Shown: positions 27,301 through 35,229 of the stretch, piece by piece
Layout: every line of letters starts with the position of its first letter
How positions within the stretch are numbered: the first letter of the stretch is position 1
NCBI RefSeq assembly: GCF_008705135.1
Contig: NZ_CP023694.1
Coordinates: forward strand, 6,795,001-6,859,000
DNA: 64,000 nt
Reading direction: 5' to 3'
From: Streptomyces coeruleorubidus
GTDB lineage: Bacteria; Actinomycetota; Actinomycetes; Streptomycetales; Streptomycetaceae
Made by a program: the position numbers and the translations under genes
The notes under the pieces: generated by a model
Told to the model about the DNA's origin: nothing
The model's input: the letters and a program-made list of their open reading frames with translations, nothing else
Databases searched by the model: none

Positions 27301-29269
27301 ACAGCACGTTGTCCGCCGCCCAGGCGTCCAGGCCGGCGGCGAGGAGGCGGAGCCGGGCGTCGTCCTTGGGCAGCGAACCGACCTCGCGCAGGAACGCGCC
27401 CACCGCCCGGCCCAGTTCGAGCGGGCGGCCCAGCTGGTCGCCCTTCCAGAAAGGCAGCCGGCCCGGTACGCCCGGGGCCGGGGAGACCAGGACGCGGTCG
27501 CGGGTGATGTCCTCGATGCGCCAGGAGCTCGTGCCCAGCGTGAAGACGTCGCCCACACGGGACTCGTAGACCATCTCCTCGTCGAGCTCACCGACCCGGC
27601 CGCCGCCCTTCTTGGGATCGGCGCCGGCGAGGAAGACGCCGAAGAGGCCGCGGTCGGGGATCGTGCCCCCGGAGGTGACGGCGAGGCACTGTGCGCCGGG
27701 GCGGCCCGTGATCTCGCCGGTGACGCGGTCCCACACCACGCGCGGGCGCAGCTCGGCGAACGCGTCGGACGGATAGCGGCCGGCCAGCATGTCGAGGACC
27801 GCCGTGAAGGCGGACTCGGGGAGCGAGGCGAAGGGGGCGGCCCGTCGGACGGCCGCGAGGAGGTCGTCGAACTGCCAGGTGTCCATGGCCGTCATCGCGA
27901 CGATCTGCTGGGCCAGGACGTCCAGCGGGTTGGCGGGGACCCTGAGGGACTCGATGGCGCCGGTCCGCATGCGTTCGGTGACCACCGCCGCCTGCACCAG
28001 GTCGCCGCGGTACTTCGGGAAGACCACGCCGGTGGAGACCGCGCCCACCTGGTGGCCTGCCCGGCCGACGCGTTGCAGGCCGGAGGCCACCGAGGGGGGC
28101 GATTCGACCTGGACCACCAGGTCGACCGCGCCCATGTCGATGCCCAGTTCGAGACTGGACGTGGCTACGACCGCGGGCAGGCGGCCCGCCTTGAGGTCCT
28201 CCTCGACCAGGGCACGCTGCTCCTTGGACACCGAGCCGTGGTGCGCACGCGCGATGACCTGTGGCGCCCCATGGGCGGCTCCCGAGCCGCCCATGAGCTC
28301 GGCGGGGGAGTGGTGCTCGTCGAGGGTCTCGCCCGTGGCTCGCTCGTACGCGATCTCGTTCAGGCGGTTGCACAGGCGCTCCGCAAGGCGGCGGGAGTTC
28401 GCGAAGACGATCGTGGAGCGGTGGGACTGGACGAGGTCGGTGATCCGCTCCTCGACATGCGGCCAGATCGACGGGCGCTCGGCGCCCTCCGAGCCGTCCG
28501 CCACCGGGGAGCCGCCCAGCTCGCCCAGGTCCTCGACCGGGACGACCACGGAGAGGTCGAACTCCTTGCCCGACTCCGGCTGGACGATCTCCACCTTGCG
28601 GCGGGGCGAGAGGAAACGGGCCACCTCGTCGACCGGGCGGACCGTCGCGGAGAGGCCGATGCGACGGGCGGGCTTCGGAAGGAGGTCGTCCAGCCGCTCC
28701 AGGGACAGCGCGAGGTGGGCGCCGCGCTTGGTGCCCGCGACCGCGTGCACCTCGTCGAGGATCACCGTGTCCACGCCGGTCAGCGCGTCGCGTGTGGCCG
28801 AGGTCAGCATCAGGAACAGTGATTCGGGGGTGGTGATCAGGATGTCCGGCGGGCGGGTGGACAGGGCGCGGCGCTCGGCGGCGGGCGTGTCACCCGAGCG
28901 GATGCCCACCTTGACCTCGGGCTCGGGCAGGCCCATGCGTACGGACTCCTGGCGGATGCCGGTCAGGGGGCTGCGGAGGTTGCGCTCGACGTCCACGGCC
29001 AGGGCCTTCAAGGGGGAGATGTACAGGACCCGGCAGCGCTTCCTGGGGTCGGCGGGGGGAGGGGTCGAGGCGAGCTGGTCCAGGGCGGCGAGGAAGGCGG
29101 CCAGGGTCTTGCCGGAGCCGGTGGGGGCGACGACCAGTACGTCCGAGCCCTGGTGGATGGCCTGCCACGCGCCGGCCTGGGCGGTGGTGGGCGCGGAGAA
29201 GGCGCCCGAGAACCAGGCGCGGGTCGCGGGGGAGAAGGCGTCCAGGGCTCGGTGTGCGTTGCTGGCCAT
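24347..29269 (-). CDS. lhr: Large helicase-related protein Lhr (ATP-dependent DNA helicase)
   Basis: The 1,640-residue superfamily 2 helicase starts MASNAHRALDAFSPATRAWF. Walker A is APTGSGKT (about residue 45) and Walker B is DEVH (about 165). The RecA-like core is followed by a winged helix, the Lhr domain and the large C-terminal region of full-length bacterial Lhr. Mycobacterial Lhr, about 1,500 residues, is a 3'-to-5' translocase acting in DNA-damage responses. The extra length here is largely a disordered Pro/Gly/Asp segment near residues 1390-1530. The start codon sits about 7 nt after the -10 of a PafBC-type promoter, so the mRNA may be leaderless. Confidence 0.95.
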   Translation of the reverse strand: MASNAHRALDAFSPATRAWFSGAFSAPTTAQAGAWQAIHQGSDVLVVAPTGSGKTLAAFLAALDQLASTPPPADPRKRCRVLYISPLKALAVDVERNLRSPLTGIRQESVRMGLPEPEVKVGIRSGDTPAAERRALSTRPPDILITTPESLFLMLTSATRDALTGVDTVILDEVHAVAGTKRGAHLALSLERLDDLLPKPARRIGLSATVRPVDEVARFLSPRRKVEIVQPESGKEFDLSVVVPVEDLGELGGSPVADGSEGAERPSIWPHVEERITDLVQSHRSTIVFANSRRLAERLCNRLNEIAYERATGETLDEHHSPAELMGGSGAAHGAPQVIARAHHGSVSKEQRALVEEDLKAGRLPAVVATSSLELGIDMGAVDLVVQVESPPSVASGLQRVGRAGHQVGAVSTGVVFPKYRGDLVQAAVVTERMRTGAIESLRVPANPLDVLAQQIVAMTAMDTWQFDDLLAAVRRAAPFASLPESAFTAVLDMLAGRYPSDAFAELRPRVVWDRVTGEITGRPGAQCLAVTSGGTIPDRGLFGVFLAGADPKKGGGRVGELDEEMVYESRVGDVFTLGTSSWRIEDITRDRVLVSPAPGVPGRLPFWKGDQLGRPLELGRAVGAFLREVGSLPKDDARLRLLAAGLDAWAADNVLSYLDEQREACGHVPDDRTIVVERFRDELGDWRVVVHSPFGAQVHAPWALALGAKLSERYGMDAQVMHADDGIVLRLPDADLMGLDLLDQEPVKMGREYDAEQAPVGAADVVYDKGEVDQVVTDQVGSSALFAARFRECAARALLLPRRNPGKRTPLWQQRQRASQLLQVASEFGSFPIVLEAVRECLQDVFDVPGLVELMGDLESRKVRLVEVTTAEPSPFARSLLFGYVAQFLYEGDSPLAERRAAALSLDSRLLAELLGQAELRELLDAEVLTELERELQWLTEDRRVKDAEGVADLLRLLGPLTEEELAERGADPHWAQELAGARRAIRVRIAGRDHWAAIEDAGRLRDALGTALPVGVPEAFTEPVKDPLGDLLARYARTHGPFTSTTAASRFGLGVAVTEGALQRLAAAGRIVQGEFHPAGIGQEWCDAAVLRRLRRRSLAALRHELEPVAPAALAQFLPQWQHIGKGHSLRGIDGLVRAIEQVQGASVPASALEKLVLPSRVVNYNPAMLDELTAAGEVVWAGAGSLPGKDGWVSLYLADAAPLLLPPPHPLELTALHQSVLDTLSGGYGLFFRQIADQVRATTHPDATDPQLADVLWDLAWSGRLTNDTLSPMRSLLGSGRTAGSTAHRAKRTVPRGRYGSLTAAARPASRSGPPTVAGRWSLLPAHEPDLTVRAHALARTLLDRHGVVTRGAVSAEGVEGGFSATYRVLSAFEESGQARRGYVVEGLGAAQFAMDGAVDRLRAVSNARDRGEDLPGPPPGPDLDPFPAHDFAGLDDSLPSNDHPGDPGPDGFPGLGPAYVTPAPQPSRDEYVSPRDYAPQGTPPWQNGGGAPYGAGFPGRRTRPDPASRAVVLAAADPANAYGAALAWPEPPTGAGHKPGRKAGSLVVLVDGELTLYMERGGKTLLAWAADPDGDPTEDPRLHTAAEALAAAARAGSLGTVTVERVNGAQALTSPIGTLLEGAGFIATPRGLRLRA

Positions 29270-29275
29270 GCGTCC

Positions 29276-29298
29276 ATCGTGCACCTCGCCACTGACAA
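29276..29298 (-). promoter_or_regulatory. PafBC/RecA-NDp-type promoter of lhr
   Basis: Read on the minus strand, TTGTCAGTGGC (29298-29288) matches the RecA-NDp block perfectly. It is followed by 6 nt and CACGAT (29281-29276) as a weak -10. Transcription should begin about 29269, which is the A of the lhr ATG. The match to the known LexA-independent DNA-damage promoter consensus is direct; activity is inferred. Confidence 0.75.
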
Positions 29299-29397
29299 CG
29301 GGGTCTGCGGCGGTTGGGCCGGGGTTCTGCTCGCCGGTGGTGGGCGCGGGTGGGGGAGGCTTGCCGCCGTGGGTTCCGGGCCGCGGACAATGGTCGT

Positions 29398-30228
29398 ATG
29401 AGCGAGCGCGCACGGCACTGGCAGTACGACGAGCTGCCCGGGGTGGACCTGCTGCGGGCCCGGTATGTGCACAAGACTTTCGTGCGGCACACGCACGAGA
29501 ACTTCGTGATCGCTGCCATCGCCGACGGGGTGGAGGTGTTCCACCACGGTGGGGGTGATCAGTACGCGGGAGCCGGGGCACTCGCGCTGGTGAATCCGGA
29601 CACTCCGCACACCGGGCGGGCCGGTGTGCCCGAGGGGTGGCGGTACGGGGCCGTGTATCCGCCCGTCGACGTGGTGGCGGAGATCGCGGCCGAGACCACG
29701 ACGCTGCGGGGGACGCCCGGGTTCGTCAGCCCGGTGGTGGATGATCCGTATGCCGTCGGGCTGGTGCATCAGGTGCTGCGCGCCGCCGACGAGGGCAACC
29801 CGCTGGCCGCGGACACGCTGCTGCGGGTCGCCGTGACCAGGTTGCTGAGGCTGAACGGTGGGCCCATGCCGCGACGGGAGGTGCGCACGGCGGGGGCCCG
29901 GACCGCCGCACGCGCGCGTGCGCTGCTGGAGGAGCGGATGGCGCGGCCGCCGAGCCTGGAGCGGTTGGCGGCCGAGCTCGGGACCAGTCCGTTCGCGTTG
30001 CTGCGGGCCTTCCGGGACGCCTACGGGATGCCGCCGCACGCGTGGCTCACCGACGCACGGGTACGGCGGGCGCGGCGGATGCTGGACCTGGGGACGGCGC
30101 CCTCGGAGGTCGCCGTGGCCGTGGGGTTCACCGATCAGCCGCACCTCAACCGGCACTTCAGCCGGATGGTCGGTGTGCCCCCGGGGGCGTACCAGCGTGA
30201 GCGCAAGAACGTACAAGACGTGCGGTAG
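29398..30228 (+). CDS. AraC-family transcriptional regulator
   Basis: The 276-residue regulator has an N-terminal cupin-like sensor domain (about 10-150; HTHENFVIAAIADG, VNPDTPHTG). A C-terminal AraC double helix-turn-helix spans about 175-270 (LERLAAELGTSPFALLRAF and VAVAVGFTDQPHLNRHFSRMVG). It probably controls the downstream azlCD genes 24 nt away. ATG 29398 lies 6 nt after a GACAAT box, consistent with a leaderless start; there is no ribosome binding site. It diverges from lhr with 128 bp between starts. Confidence 0.9.
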   Translation: MSERARHWQYDELPGVDLLRARYVHKTFVRHTHENFVIAAIADGVEVFHHGGGDQYAGAGALALVNPDTPHTGRAGVPEGWRYGAVYPPVDVVAEIAAETTTLRGTPGFVSPVVDDPYAVGLVHQVLRAADEGNPLAADTLLRVAVTRLLRLNGGPMPRREVRTAGARTAARARALLEERMARPPSLERLAAELGTSPFALLRAFRDAYGMPPHAWLTDARVRRARRMLDLGTAPSEVAVAVGFTDQPHLNRHFSRMVGVPPGAYQRERKNVQDVR

Positions 30229-30251
30229 CGGCCCCTCGTAGCGTGCGGGGC

Positions 30252-30974
30252 GTGGCAGATCGGACAGCTGTTTCAGATACAGAAACCGGTGGGAAGGCGG
30301 ACCGTGCCGTCGTGCGGGACGCTCTGGGCGTCGGGGTGGCCGTCGGGCTCTCCGGGTTCGCCTTCGGCGTGACGTCGGCCGGCAGCGGACTCACGCTGAT
30401 GCAGACGTGCGCGCTCAGTCTGCTGGTGTTCACCGGGGCGTCCCAGTTCGCCCTGGTGGGAGCGCTCGCGGCCGGTGGCGGCCCGTTCACGGCGGCGGCC
30501 GGGGCCTTCTTCCTGGGCGTGCGGAACGCCTTCTACGGACTGCGTCTGTCGCAGTTGCTGGCCCTCCCGCGCGCGGTACGGCCGTTCGCCGCCCAGTGGG
30601 TGATCGACGAGACGGCCGCCGTCGCGCTGGCACAGCCCACGCGGCGCGCGGCGCGGCTCGGGTTCGTCGTGACCGGGCTGAGCCTGTACGTGCTGTGGAA
30701 CCTCACCACGCTGCTCGGTGCCCTGGGCGCCGGAGCGATCGGGGACACCGGCGCGTGGGGGCTGGACGCCGCGGGGCCCGCGGTGTTTCTGGCGCTGCTC
30801 GCGCCGATGCTGAAGACCGGCACCGAGCGGGCCGTCGCCGGGCTCGCCGTGCTGCTGGGGCTCGGGCTGCTGCCCGTGCTGCCCGCCGGTGTGCCGGTTC
30901 TGATGGCCGCGCTGGCGGCGCCGGTCGTGCTCTGGGCGGACGGCCGGCGCAAGGGACGGGGGATTGAAGGGTGA
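30252..30974 (+). CDS. azlC: AzlC-family branched-chain amino acid exporter, large subunit
   Basis: The 240-residue membrane protein has several hydrophobic helices and the AzlC signatures FGVTSAGSGLTLMQTCALSL, FTGASQFALVGA and FLGVRNAFYGLRLS. AzlC with AzlD forms a branched-chain amino acid (or azaleucine) exporter. GTG 30252 is one of two in-frame GTGs (the other at 30243); the choice is uncertain. It overlaps azlD by 4 nt. Confidence 0.9.
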   Translation: MADRTAVSDTETGGKADRAVVRDALGVGVAVGLSGFAFGVTSAGSGLTLMQTCALSLLVFTGASQFALVGALAAGGGPFTAAAGAFFLGVRNAFYGLRLSQLLALPRAVRPFAAQWVIDETAAVALAQPTRRAARLGFVVTGLSLYVLWNLTTLLGALGAGAIGDTGAWGLDAAGPAVFLALLAPMLKTGTERAVAGLAVLLGLGLLPVLPAGVPVLMAALAAPVVLWADGRRKGRGIEG

Positions 30975-31282
30975 ACGTCTGGATCGCGATCGGTGTGACC
31001 GTCCTCGGGTGCTACGCCGTCAAGCTGGCCGGGCTGCTGGTGCCCGCCGGGGCTCTGGAGCGGCCCGTGGTGAAGCGCCTTGCCGCGTTGCTGCCCGTCG
31101 CGCTGCTGGCGGCCCTCACGGCCCAGCAGACCTTCGCCGACGGTCAGGTGCTGGTCCTGGACGCGCGGGCCGCCGGGCTCGGAGCCGCGGCCGTGGCGCT
31201 GGTGCTGCGCGCCCCGTTCCTGCTCGTCGTCGCGGCAGCCGTCCTGGTGACCGCCGGTGTGCGGGCCATGGGCGTGGGGTGA
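30971..31282 (+). CDS. azlD: AzlD-family branched-chain amino acid transporter, small subunit
   Basis: The 103-residue protein has three or four hydrophobic helices and the family motif YAVKLAGLLVPAGALERPVVKRLAALLPVALLAAL. GTG 30971 overlaps the azlC stop, showing coupled translation of the two subunits. Its stop codon directly abuts the stop of the convergent gene at 31283 with no intervening base. Confidence 0.9.
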   Translation: MNVWIAIGVTVLGCYAVKLAGLLVPAGALERPVVKRLAALLPVALLAALTAQQTFADGQVLVLDARAAGLGAAAVALVLRAPFLLVVAAAVLVTAGVRAMGVG

Positions 31283-32227
31283 TCAGCCGACGGGACGGCC
31301 GTGGGACCGGAGCGTGCGCAGGGCCTCGACCGTCACCAAGGGGCGTGCCTCCAGGGCAGGCGCCGGGGCCCACCGACGCCATCGGACGGGCCAGCCGCCG
31401 TCCTCCTGTTGCTGGGACGCGAGGTGGTCCAGGGAGCGCGTCATCTCGTCGTCCGTGAACCACGCGCGCGCGAGCGACTGCGGTGTCCTCGCGTAGTCGT
31501 ACGGGAAGTGGTGCTCGCCCGGGGCGTAGCCGGGTGAGACCGGGTACGCGTCCAGGCCGTCGGGGTCCAGGGCCGCGAGACGGTGTGCGCGTACCAGGCG
31601 GCCCAGGCGGTCGGCGGCAGCCTCCGCGCGCGGGCGGTCGGGGGCGGAGTCGAGGAAGGCCACGGCGGCCTCGATCTCGTACGGGTGGGACTCCTCCAGG
31701 GACTCGACCGCCTGCCAGCAGAAGTCAGTGGCCCGGAACAGCCAGGCGTGCCACACCTCGTTGCGATGCAGCAGCCCCACCACCGGCCCGGTGGCCAGGA
31801 GAGCGCTGGGCGGGTCGTCCACGACCGGCACGAAGGGGGCCGTCGGGTAGCCGCGCTGGCTCGGGTGGATCGCCGGGAGGGCACCGTCCGCCGTGGAGAC
31901 GGACGTCAGGTAGCGGCAGATGCGCTCCACACGCTGTCCGGCGCAGCGTCCCACGGCGTCCAGGACGCGCAGGGCGTGGGCGGTGTGCAGCGGCTGGCTG
32001 ACCGGGCCGCGCAGATCGGGCTCCAGCGCGTGGCCGTATCCGCCGTCCTCGTTGCGGTAGGCGTCCAGGGCGGTCTCCACCGGGTCGGCGGCGCCGCCCC
32101 CGAAGTGGTGGGCGAAGAGGCGCTGCTCGAGCACGCGCGCGGTGAGCCAGACGAAGCGTTCCGCGCGCGCCACGGGGGTGTGCGGCGCGGGCGACGGGGG
32201 GAGTGGGGGAGCTCCTGTTTCGGCCAT
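31283..32227 (-). CDS. Prenyltransferase/terpenoid-cyclase-fold protein of unknown function
   Basis: The 314-residue protein has repeated alpha-toroid signatures such as YRNEDGGYGHALEPD and QQQEDGGWPVRW (near the C-terminus), with LHTAHALRVLDAVGR between. These resemble the QW-type repeats of squalene-cyclase/prenyltransferase folds. No DxDD or DCTAE-type catalytic acid cluster is visible, so cyclase activity cannot be claimed. It is soluble and has no signal peptide. It is conserved in this chromosomal position in streptomycetes as far as I recall, but has no known role. Confidence 0.75.
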   Translation of the reverse strand: MAETGAPPLPPSPAPHTPVARAERFVWLTARVLEQRLFAHHFGGGAADPVETALDAYRNEDGGYGHALEPDLRGPVSQPLHTAHALRVLDAVGRCAGQRVERICRYLTSVSTADGALPAIHPSQRGYPTAPFVPVVDDPPSALLATGPVVGLLHRNEVWHAWLFRATDFCWQAVESLEESHPYEIEAAVAFLDSAPDRPRAEAAADRLGRLVRAHRLAALDPDGLDAYPVSPGYAPGEHHFPYDYARTPQSLARAWFTDDEMTRSLDHLASQQQEDGGWPVRWRRWAPAPALEARPLVTVEALRTLRSHGRPVG

Positions 32228-32307
32228 GGGTCAGACCGTAGGGCGGAAAACGGTGCCGGCAGGCGGTCCCGGCTCAGGCCCACCCCCACGGGCGGGATAC
32301 TTGAGTC

Positions 32308-32502
32308 ATGCGGTTGACGGTCTTCTGGCAGCGGATGGCGGAGCACTTCGGTCCGGGCTACGCCGACACCTTCGCACGCGACCATGTGATGTCGGATCTC
32401 GGCGGGCGCACCGTGCACGAGGCCCTCGACGCCGGCTGGGACGCCAAGGAGGTCTGGCAGGTGGTGTGCGCGGTGATGGACGTGCCGAGGGAGAAGCGTT
32501 GA
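32308..32502 (+). CDS. DUF3046 small protein
   Basis: The 64-residue protein starts MRLTVFWQRMAEHFGPGYA, contains GRTVHEALDAGWDAKEVWQ, and ends near MDVPREKR. It matches the actinobacterial DUF3046 family, typically encoded just upstream of recA. Function is unknown. A GATACT box ends 6 nt before ATG 32308, suggesting a leaderless mRNA. Confidence 0.85.
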   Translation: MRLTVFWQRMAEHFGPGYADTFARDHVMSDLGGRTVHEALDAGWDAKEVWQVVCAVMDVPREKR

Positions 32503-32586
32503 CCAGTCGTGGAGACCGCTGACTGACGGCCCACGAAGATCGCAGGCGGGCAGACGGCTGTCGGTGGTGTGGGCGAGACTTGGTGC

Positions 32587-33870
32587 GTGGCACGCACTGA
32601 CGAGACCGGGCAGGAAGCCCAGCAGTCCTCCCCGTTCGGTACGACTCCGCCCGCCCCGCCCCCCGTCGGCGGGGCCGCCGGGCCGAACGGCCGTATGCCG
32701 CGCTGGCTGCCGCGTGCCCTCGTGCTGGCACTCGCCCTCGTCGCCGTCTTCCAGCTGGGAAGCTGGGCCTTCCACCAGCTCACCGGCCTACTGATCAACA
32801 TCCTCATCGCGTTCTTCCTGGCGCTCGCCATCGAACCGGCGGTGAGCTGGATGGCCTCGCGCGGCATGCGCAGAGGACTGGCCACGTTCGTCGTCTTCAT
32901 CGGCGTGATCATCGTGGCGGCGGGCTTCGTCACGCTGCTCGGCTCCATCCTGGCGGACCAGATCATCAAGATGATCGAGGGTTTCCCGGACTACCTCGAC
33001 TCCGTCATCAACTGGGTCAACACGCACTTCAAGACCGACCTGAAGCGCGTGGACATCCAGGAGGGCCTGCTCCGCTCCGACTGGCTGCGCAACTACGTGC
33101 AGAACAGCGCCACAGGTGTCCTGGACGTGTCCGCCCAGGTCATCGGGGGCCTCTTCCAGCTGCTGACGATCGCGCTGTTCTCGTTCTACTTCGCCGCGGA
33201 CGGCCCGCGCCTGCGCCGCACGATCTGCTCCCTCCTGCCGCCCGCACGGCAGGCCGAGGTGCTGCGCGCCTGGGAGATCGCCGTGAACAAGACCGGCGGC
33301 TACATCTACTCGCGCGGCCTGATGGCACTGATCTCCGGCGCGGCACACTTCGTCCTGTTGCAGGCCCTGGACGTGCCCTACGCGCCCGTGCTCGCCGTGT
33401 GGGTGGGCCTGGTGTCGCAGTTCATCCCCACCATCGGCACGTATCTCGCGGGCGCGCTGCCCATGCTGATCGCGTTCACGGTCAATCCCTGGTACGCGCT
33501 GTGGGTGCTGATCTTCGTGGTGATCTACCAGCAGTTCGAGAACTACGTGCTCCAGCCGAAGCTGACGGCCAAGACCGTCGACATCCACCCCGCGGTCGCC
33601 TTCGGCTCGGTCATCGCGGGCACCGCGCTCCTGGGCGCGGTCGGCGCGCTGATCGCCATCCCCGCCATCGCCACGCTCCAGGCCTTCCTGGGGGCGTACG
33701 TGAAGCGGTACGACGTCACGGACGACCCCCGGGTCCACGGCCATCACCGACGCGGTGAGGGGCCGAGCCTCGTCGCGCGCGCGAGGCAGCTGTGGGCACG
33801 GCGGGCAGGGACGGAGCGGCCCGGCGGCGGGGGCTCCGAGGGCGGGGGCTCCGGGAAGACCCCGGTCTGA
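32587..33870 (+). CDS. AI-2E family transporter (PerM-type membrane protein)
   Basis: The 427-residue membrane protein has paired N-terminal hydrophobic helices (residues about 40-115), a central amphipathic region, and the C-terminal signature QFIPTIGTYLAGALPMLIAF...QQFENYVLQPKL. Family members include TqsA and ion/H+ antiporters; the substrate is not predictable. The cytoplasmic tail is Gly/Arg-rich. GTG 32587 was chosen because a GAGACT box ends 6 nt before it. An in-frame GTG at 32569 would add 6 residues. Confidence 0.88.
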   Translation: MARTDETGQEAQQSSPFGTTPPAPPPVGGAAGPNGRMPRWLPRALVLALALVAVFQLGSWAFHQLTGLLINILIAFFLALAIEPAVSWMASRGMRRGLATFVVFIGVIIVAAGFVTLLGSILADQIIKMIEGFPDYLDSVINWVNTHFKTDLKRVDIQEGLLRSDWLRNYVQNSATGVLDVSAQVIGGLFQLLTIALFSFYFAADGPRLRRTICSLLPPARQAEVLRAWEIAVNKTGGYIYSRGLMALISGAAHFVLLQALDVPYAPVLAVWVGLVSQFIPTIGTYLAGALPMLIAFTVNPWYALWVLIFVVIYQQFENYVLQPKLTAKTVDIHPAVAFGSVIAGTALLGAVGALIAIPAIATLQAFLGAYVKRYDVTDDPRVHGHHRRGEGPSLVARARQLWARRAGTERPGGGGSEGGGSGKTPV

Positions 33871-33910
33871 GTCGCTGCGCCCTGCCGCACGGAGGTGCCG
33901 CGTGGTGCGC

Positions 33911-33940
33911 TTGACACGAAAATCGAACATCCATTCTTAT
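33911..33940 (+). promoter_or_regulatory. LexA (SOS) box and upstream promoter of recA
   Basis: GAACATCCATTC at 33925-33936 resembles the actinobacterial LexA box GAAC-N4-GTTC with one mismatch in the right arm. It sits inside the spacer between TTGACA (33911-33916) and TCTTAT (33935-33940). Such a site would let LexA block this promoter. A similar box is known upstream of recA in other streptomycetes. Confidence 0.6.
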
Positions 33941-34035
33941 GGAGTCTCCGGTGCAGCTCAACGACGGGCGTTTCGACGTACTTTGGGTGGAGAAGTGCCC
34001 GAGTTATCCACAGGCCGGACGTGCGTCGAGGCGCA

Positions 34036-34058
34036 TTGTCAGTGGCAGGCGTTAGCGT
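34036..34058 (+). promoter_or_regulatory. PafBC/RecA-NDp promoter of recA
   Basis: TTGTCAGTGGC (34036-34046), a 6-nt spacer and TAGCGT (34053-34058) match the LexA-independent DNA-damage promoter known from actinobacterial recA genes. The predicted transcript starts near 34065, about 37 nt before the recA ATG. Confidence 0.9.
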
Positions 34059-34101
34059 CTTTGACGTGAAGCGATCGACTCAAGCAAATCGGGTGGAACC
34101 C

Positions 34102-35226
34102 ATGGCAGGAACCGACCGCGAGAAGGCCCTGGATGCCGCTCTCGCACAGATTGAACGGCAATTCGGCAAGGGCGCGGTCATGCGCATGGGCGACCGGACC
34201 AACGAGCCCATCGAGGTCATCCCGACCGGATCCACCGCCCTCGACGTGGCCCTCGGCGTGGGCGGCCTGCCCCGCGGCCGTGTCGTGGAGATCTACGGAC
34301 CGGAATCCTCCGGTAAGACCACCCTCACCCTGCACGCGGTGGCGAACGCGCAGAAGGCCGGAGGCCAGGTCGCCTTCGTCGACGCGGAGCACGCCCTCGA
34401 CCCCGAGTACGCGAAGAAGCTCGGTGTCGACATCGACAACCTCATCCTCTCCCAGCCGGACAACGGCGAGCAGGCGCTGGAGATCGTGGACATGCTGGTC
34501 CGCTCCGGAGCCCTCGACCTCATCGTCATCGACTCCGTGGCGGCGCTCGTCCCGCGCGCGGAGATCGAGGGCGAGATGGGCGACAGCCACGTGGGTCTTC
34601 AGGCCCGCCTGATGAGCCAGGCCCTGCGGAAGATCACCAGCGCGCTCAACCAGTCCAAGACCACCGCGATCTTCATCAACCAGCTCCGCGAGAAGATCGG
34701 CGTGATGTTCGGCTCGCCGGAGACCACGACCGGTGGCCGGGCGCTGAAGTTCTACGCCTCGGTGCGCATCGACATCCGCCGCATCGAGACTCTGAAGGAC
34801 GGCACGGACGCGGTCGGCAACCGCACCCGCTGCAAGGTCGTCAAGAACAAGGTCGCGCCGCCCTTCAAGCAGGCCGAGTTCGACATCCTCTACGGCCATG
34901 GCATCAGCCGCGAGGGCGGCCTGATCGACATGGGCGTGGAGCACGGCTTCGTCCGCAAGGCCGGCGCCTGGTACACGTACGAGGGCGACCAGCTCGGCCA
35001 GGGCAAGGAGAACGCGCGCAACTTCCTGAAGGACAACCCCGACCTGGCCAACGAGATCGAGAAGAAGATCAAGGAGAAGCTGGGCGTCGGCGTGCGTCCC
35101 GAGGAGCCGGCCGCCGAGCCGGGCACGGACGCGGCGGCCTCCCCGGCACCGGCCGACGCGGCGGCGGTCCCCGCTCCGGCAGCGGCCAAGTCCGCCAAGT
35201 CCAAGGCCGCCGCAGCCAAGAGCTGA
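34102..35226 (+). CDS. recA: Recombinase RecA
   Basis: The 374-residue recombinase forms filaments on single-stranded DNA, drives strand exchange and promotes LexA cleavage. Walker A is GPESSGKT (about residues 69-76). KALDAALAQIERQFGKGAVM opens the protein, and LIVIDSVAALVPRAE and the L2-loop NQLREKIGVMFGSPETTTGG are intact. The C-terminal 40 residues are the Ala/Lys/Pro-rich tail typical of Streptomyces. ATG 34102 gives the standard length; the frame stays open upstream to 33895 but that part contains the promoters. recX follows after 3 nt. Confidence 0.98.
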   Translation: MAGTDREKALDAALAQIERQFGKGAVMRMGDRTNEPIEVIPTGSTALDVALGVGGLPRGRVVEIYGPESSGKTTLTLHAVANAQKAGGQVAFVDAEHALDPEYAKKLGVDIDNLILSQPDNGEQALEIVDMLVRSGALDLIVIDSVAALVPRAEIEGEMGDSHVGLQARLMSQALRKITSALNQSKTTAIFINQLREKIGVMFGSPETTTGGRALKFYASVRIDIRRIETLKDGTDAVGNRTRCKVVKNKVAPPFKQAEFDILYGHGISREGGLIDMGVEHGFVRKAGAWYTYEGDQLGQGKENARNFLKDNPDLANEIEKKIKEKLGVGVRPEEPAAEPGTDAAASPAPADAAAVPAPAAAKSAKSKAAAAKS

Positions 35227-35229
35227 CCC

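Noticed and set aside
24971..29558. Several long plus-strand frames antisense to lhr
   Set aside because: All are shadows of the lhr coding sequence, with Arg/Gly/Ala-rich composition and no family signature.
33895..34101. An N-terminal extension of RecA by 69 codons
   Set aside because: This region contains the recA promoters, and ATG 34102 gives the standard RecA N-terminus and length.
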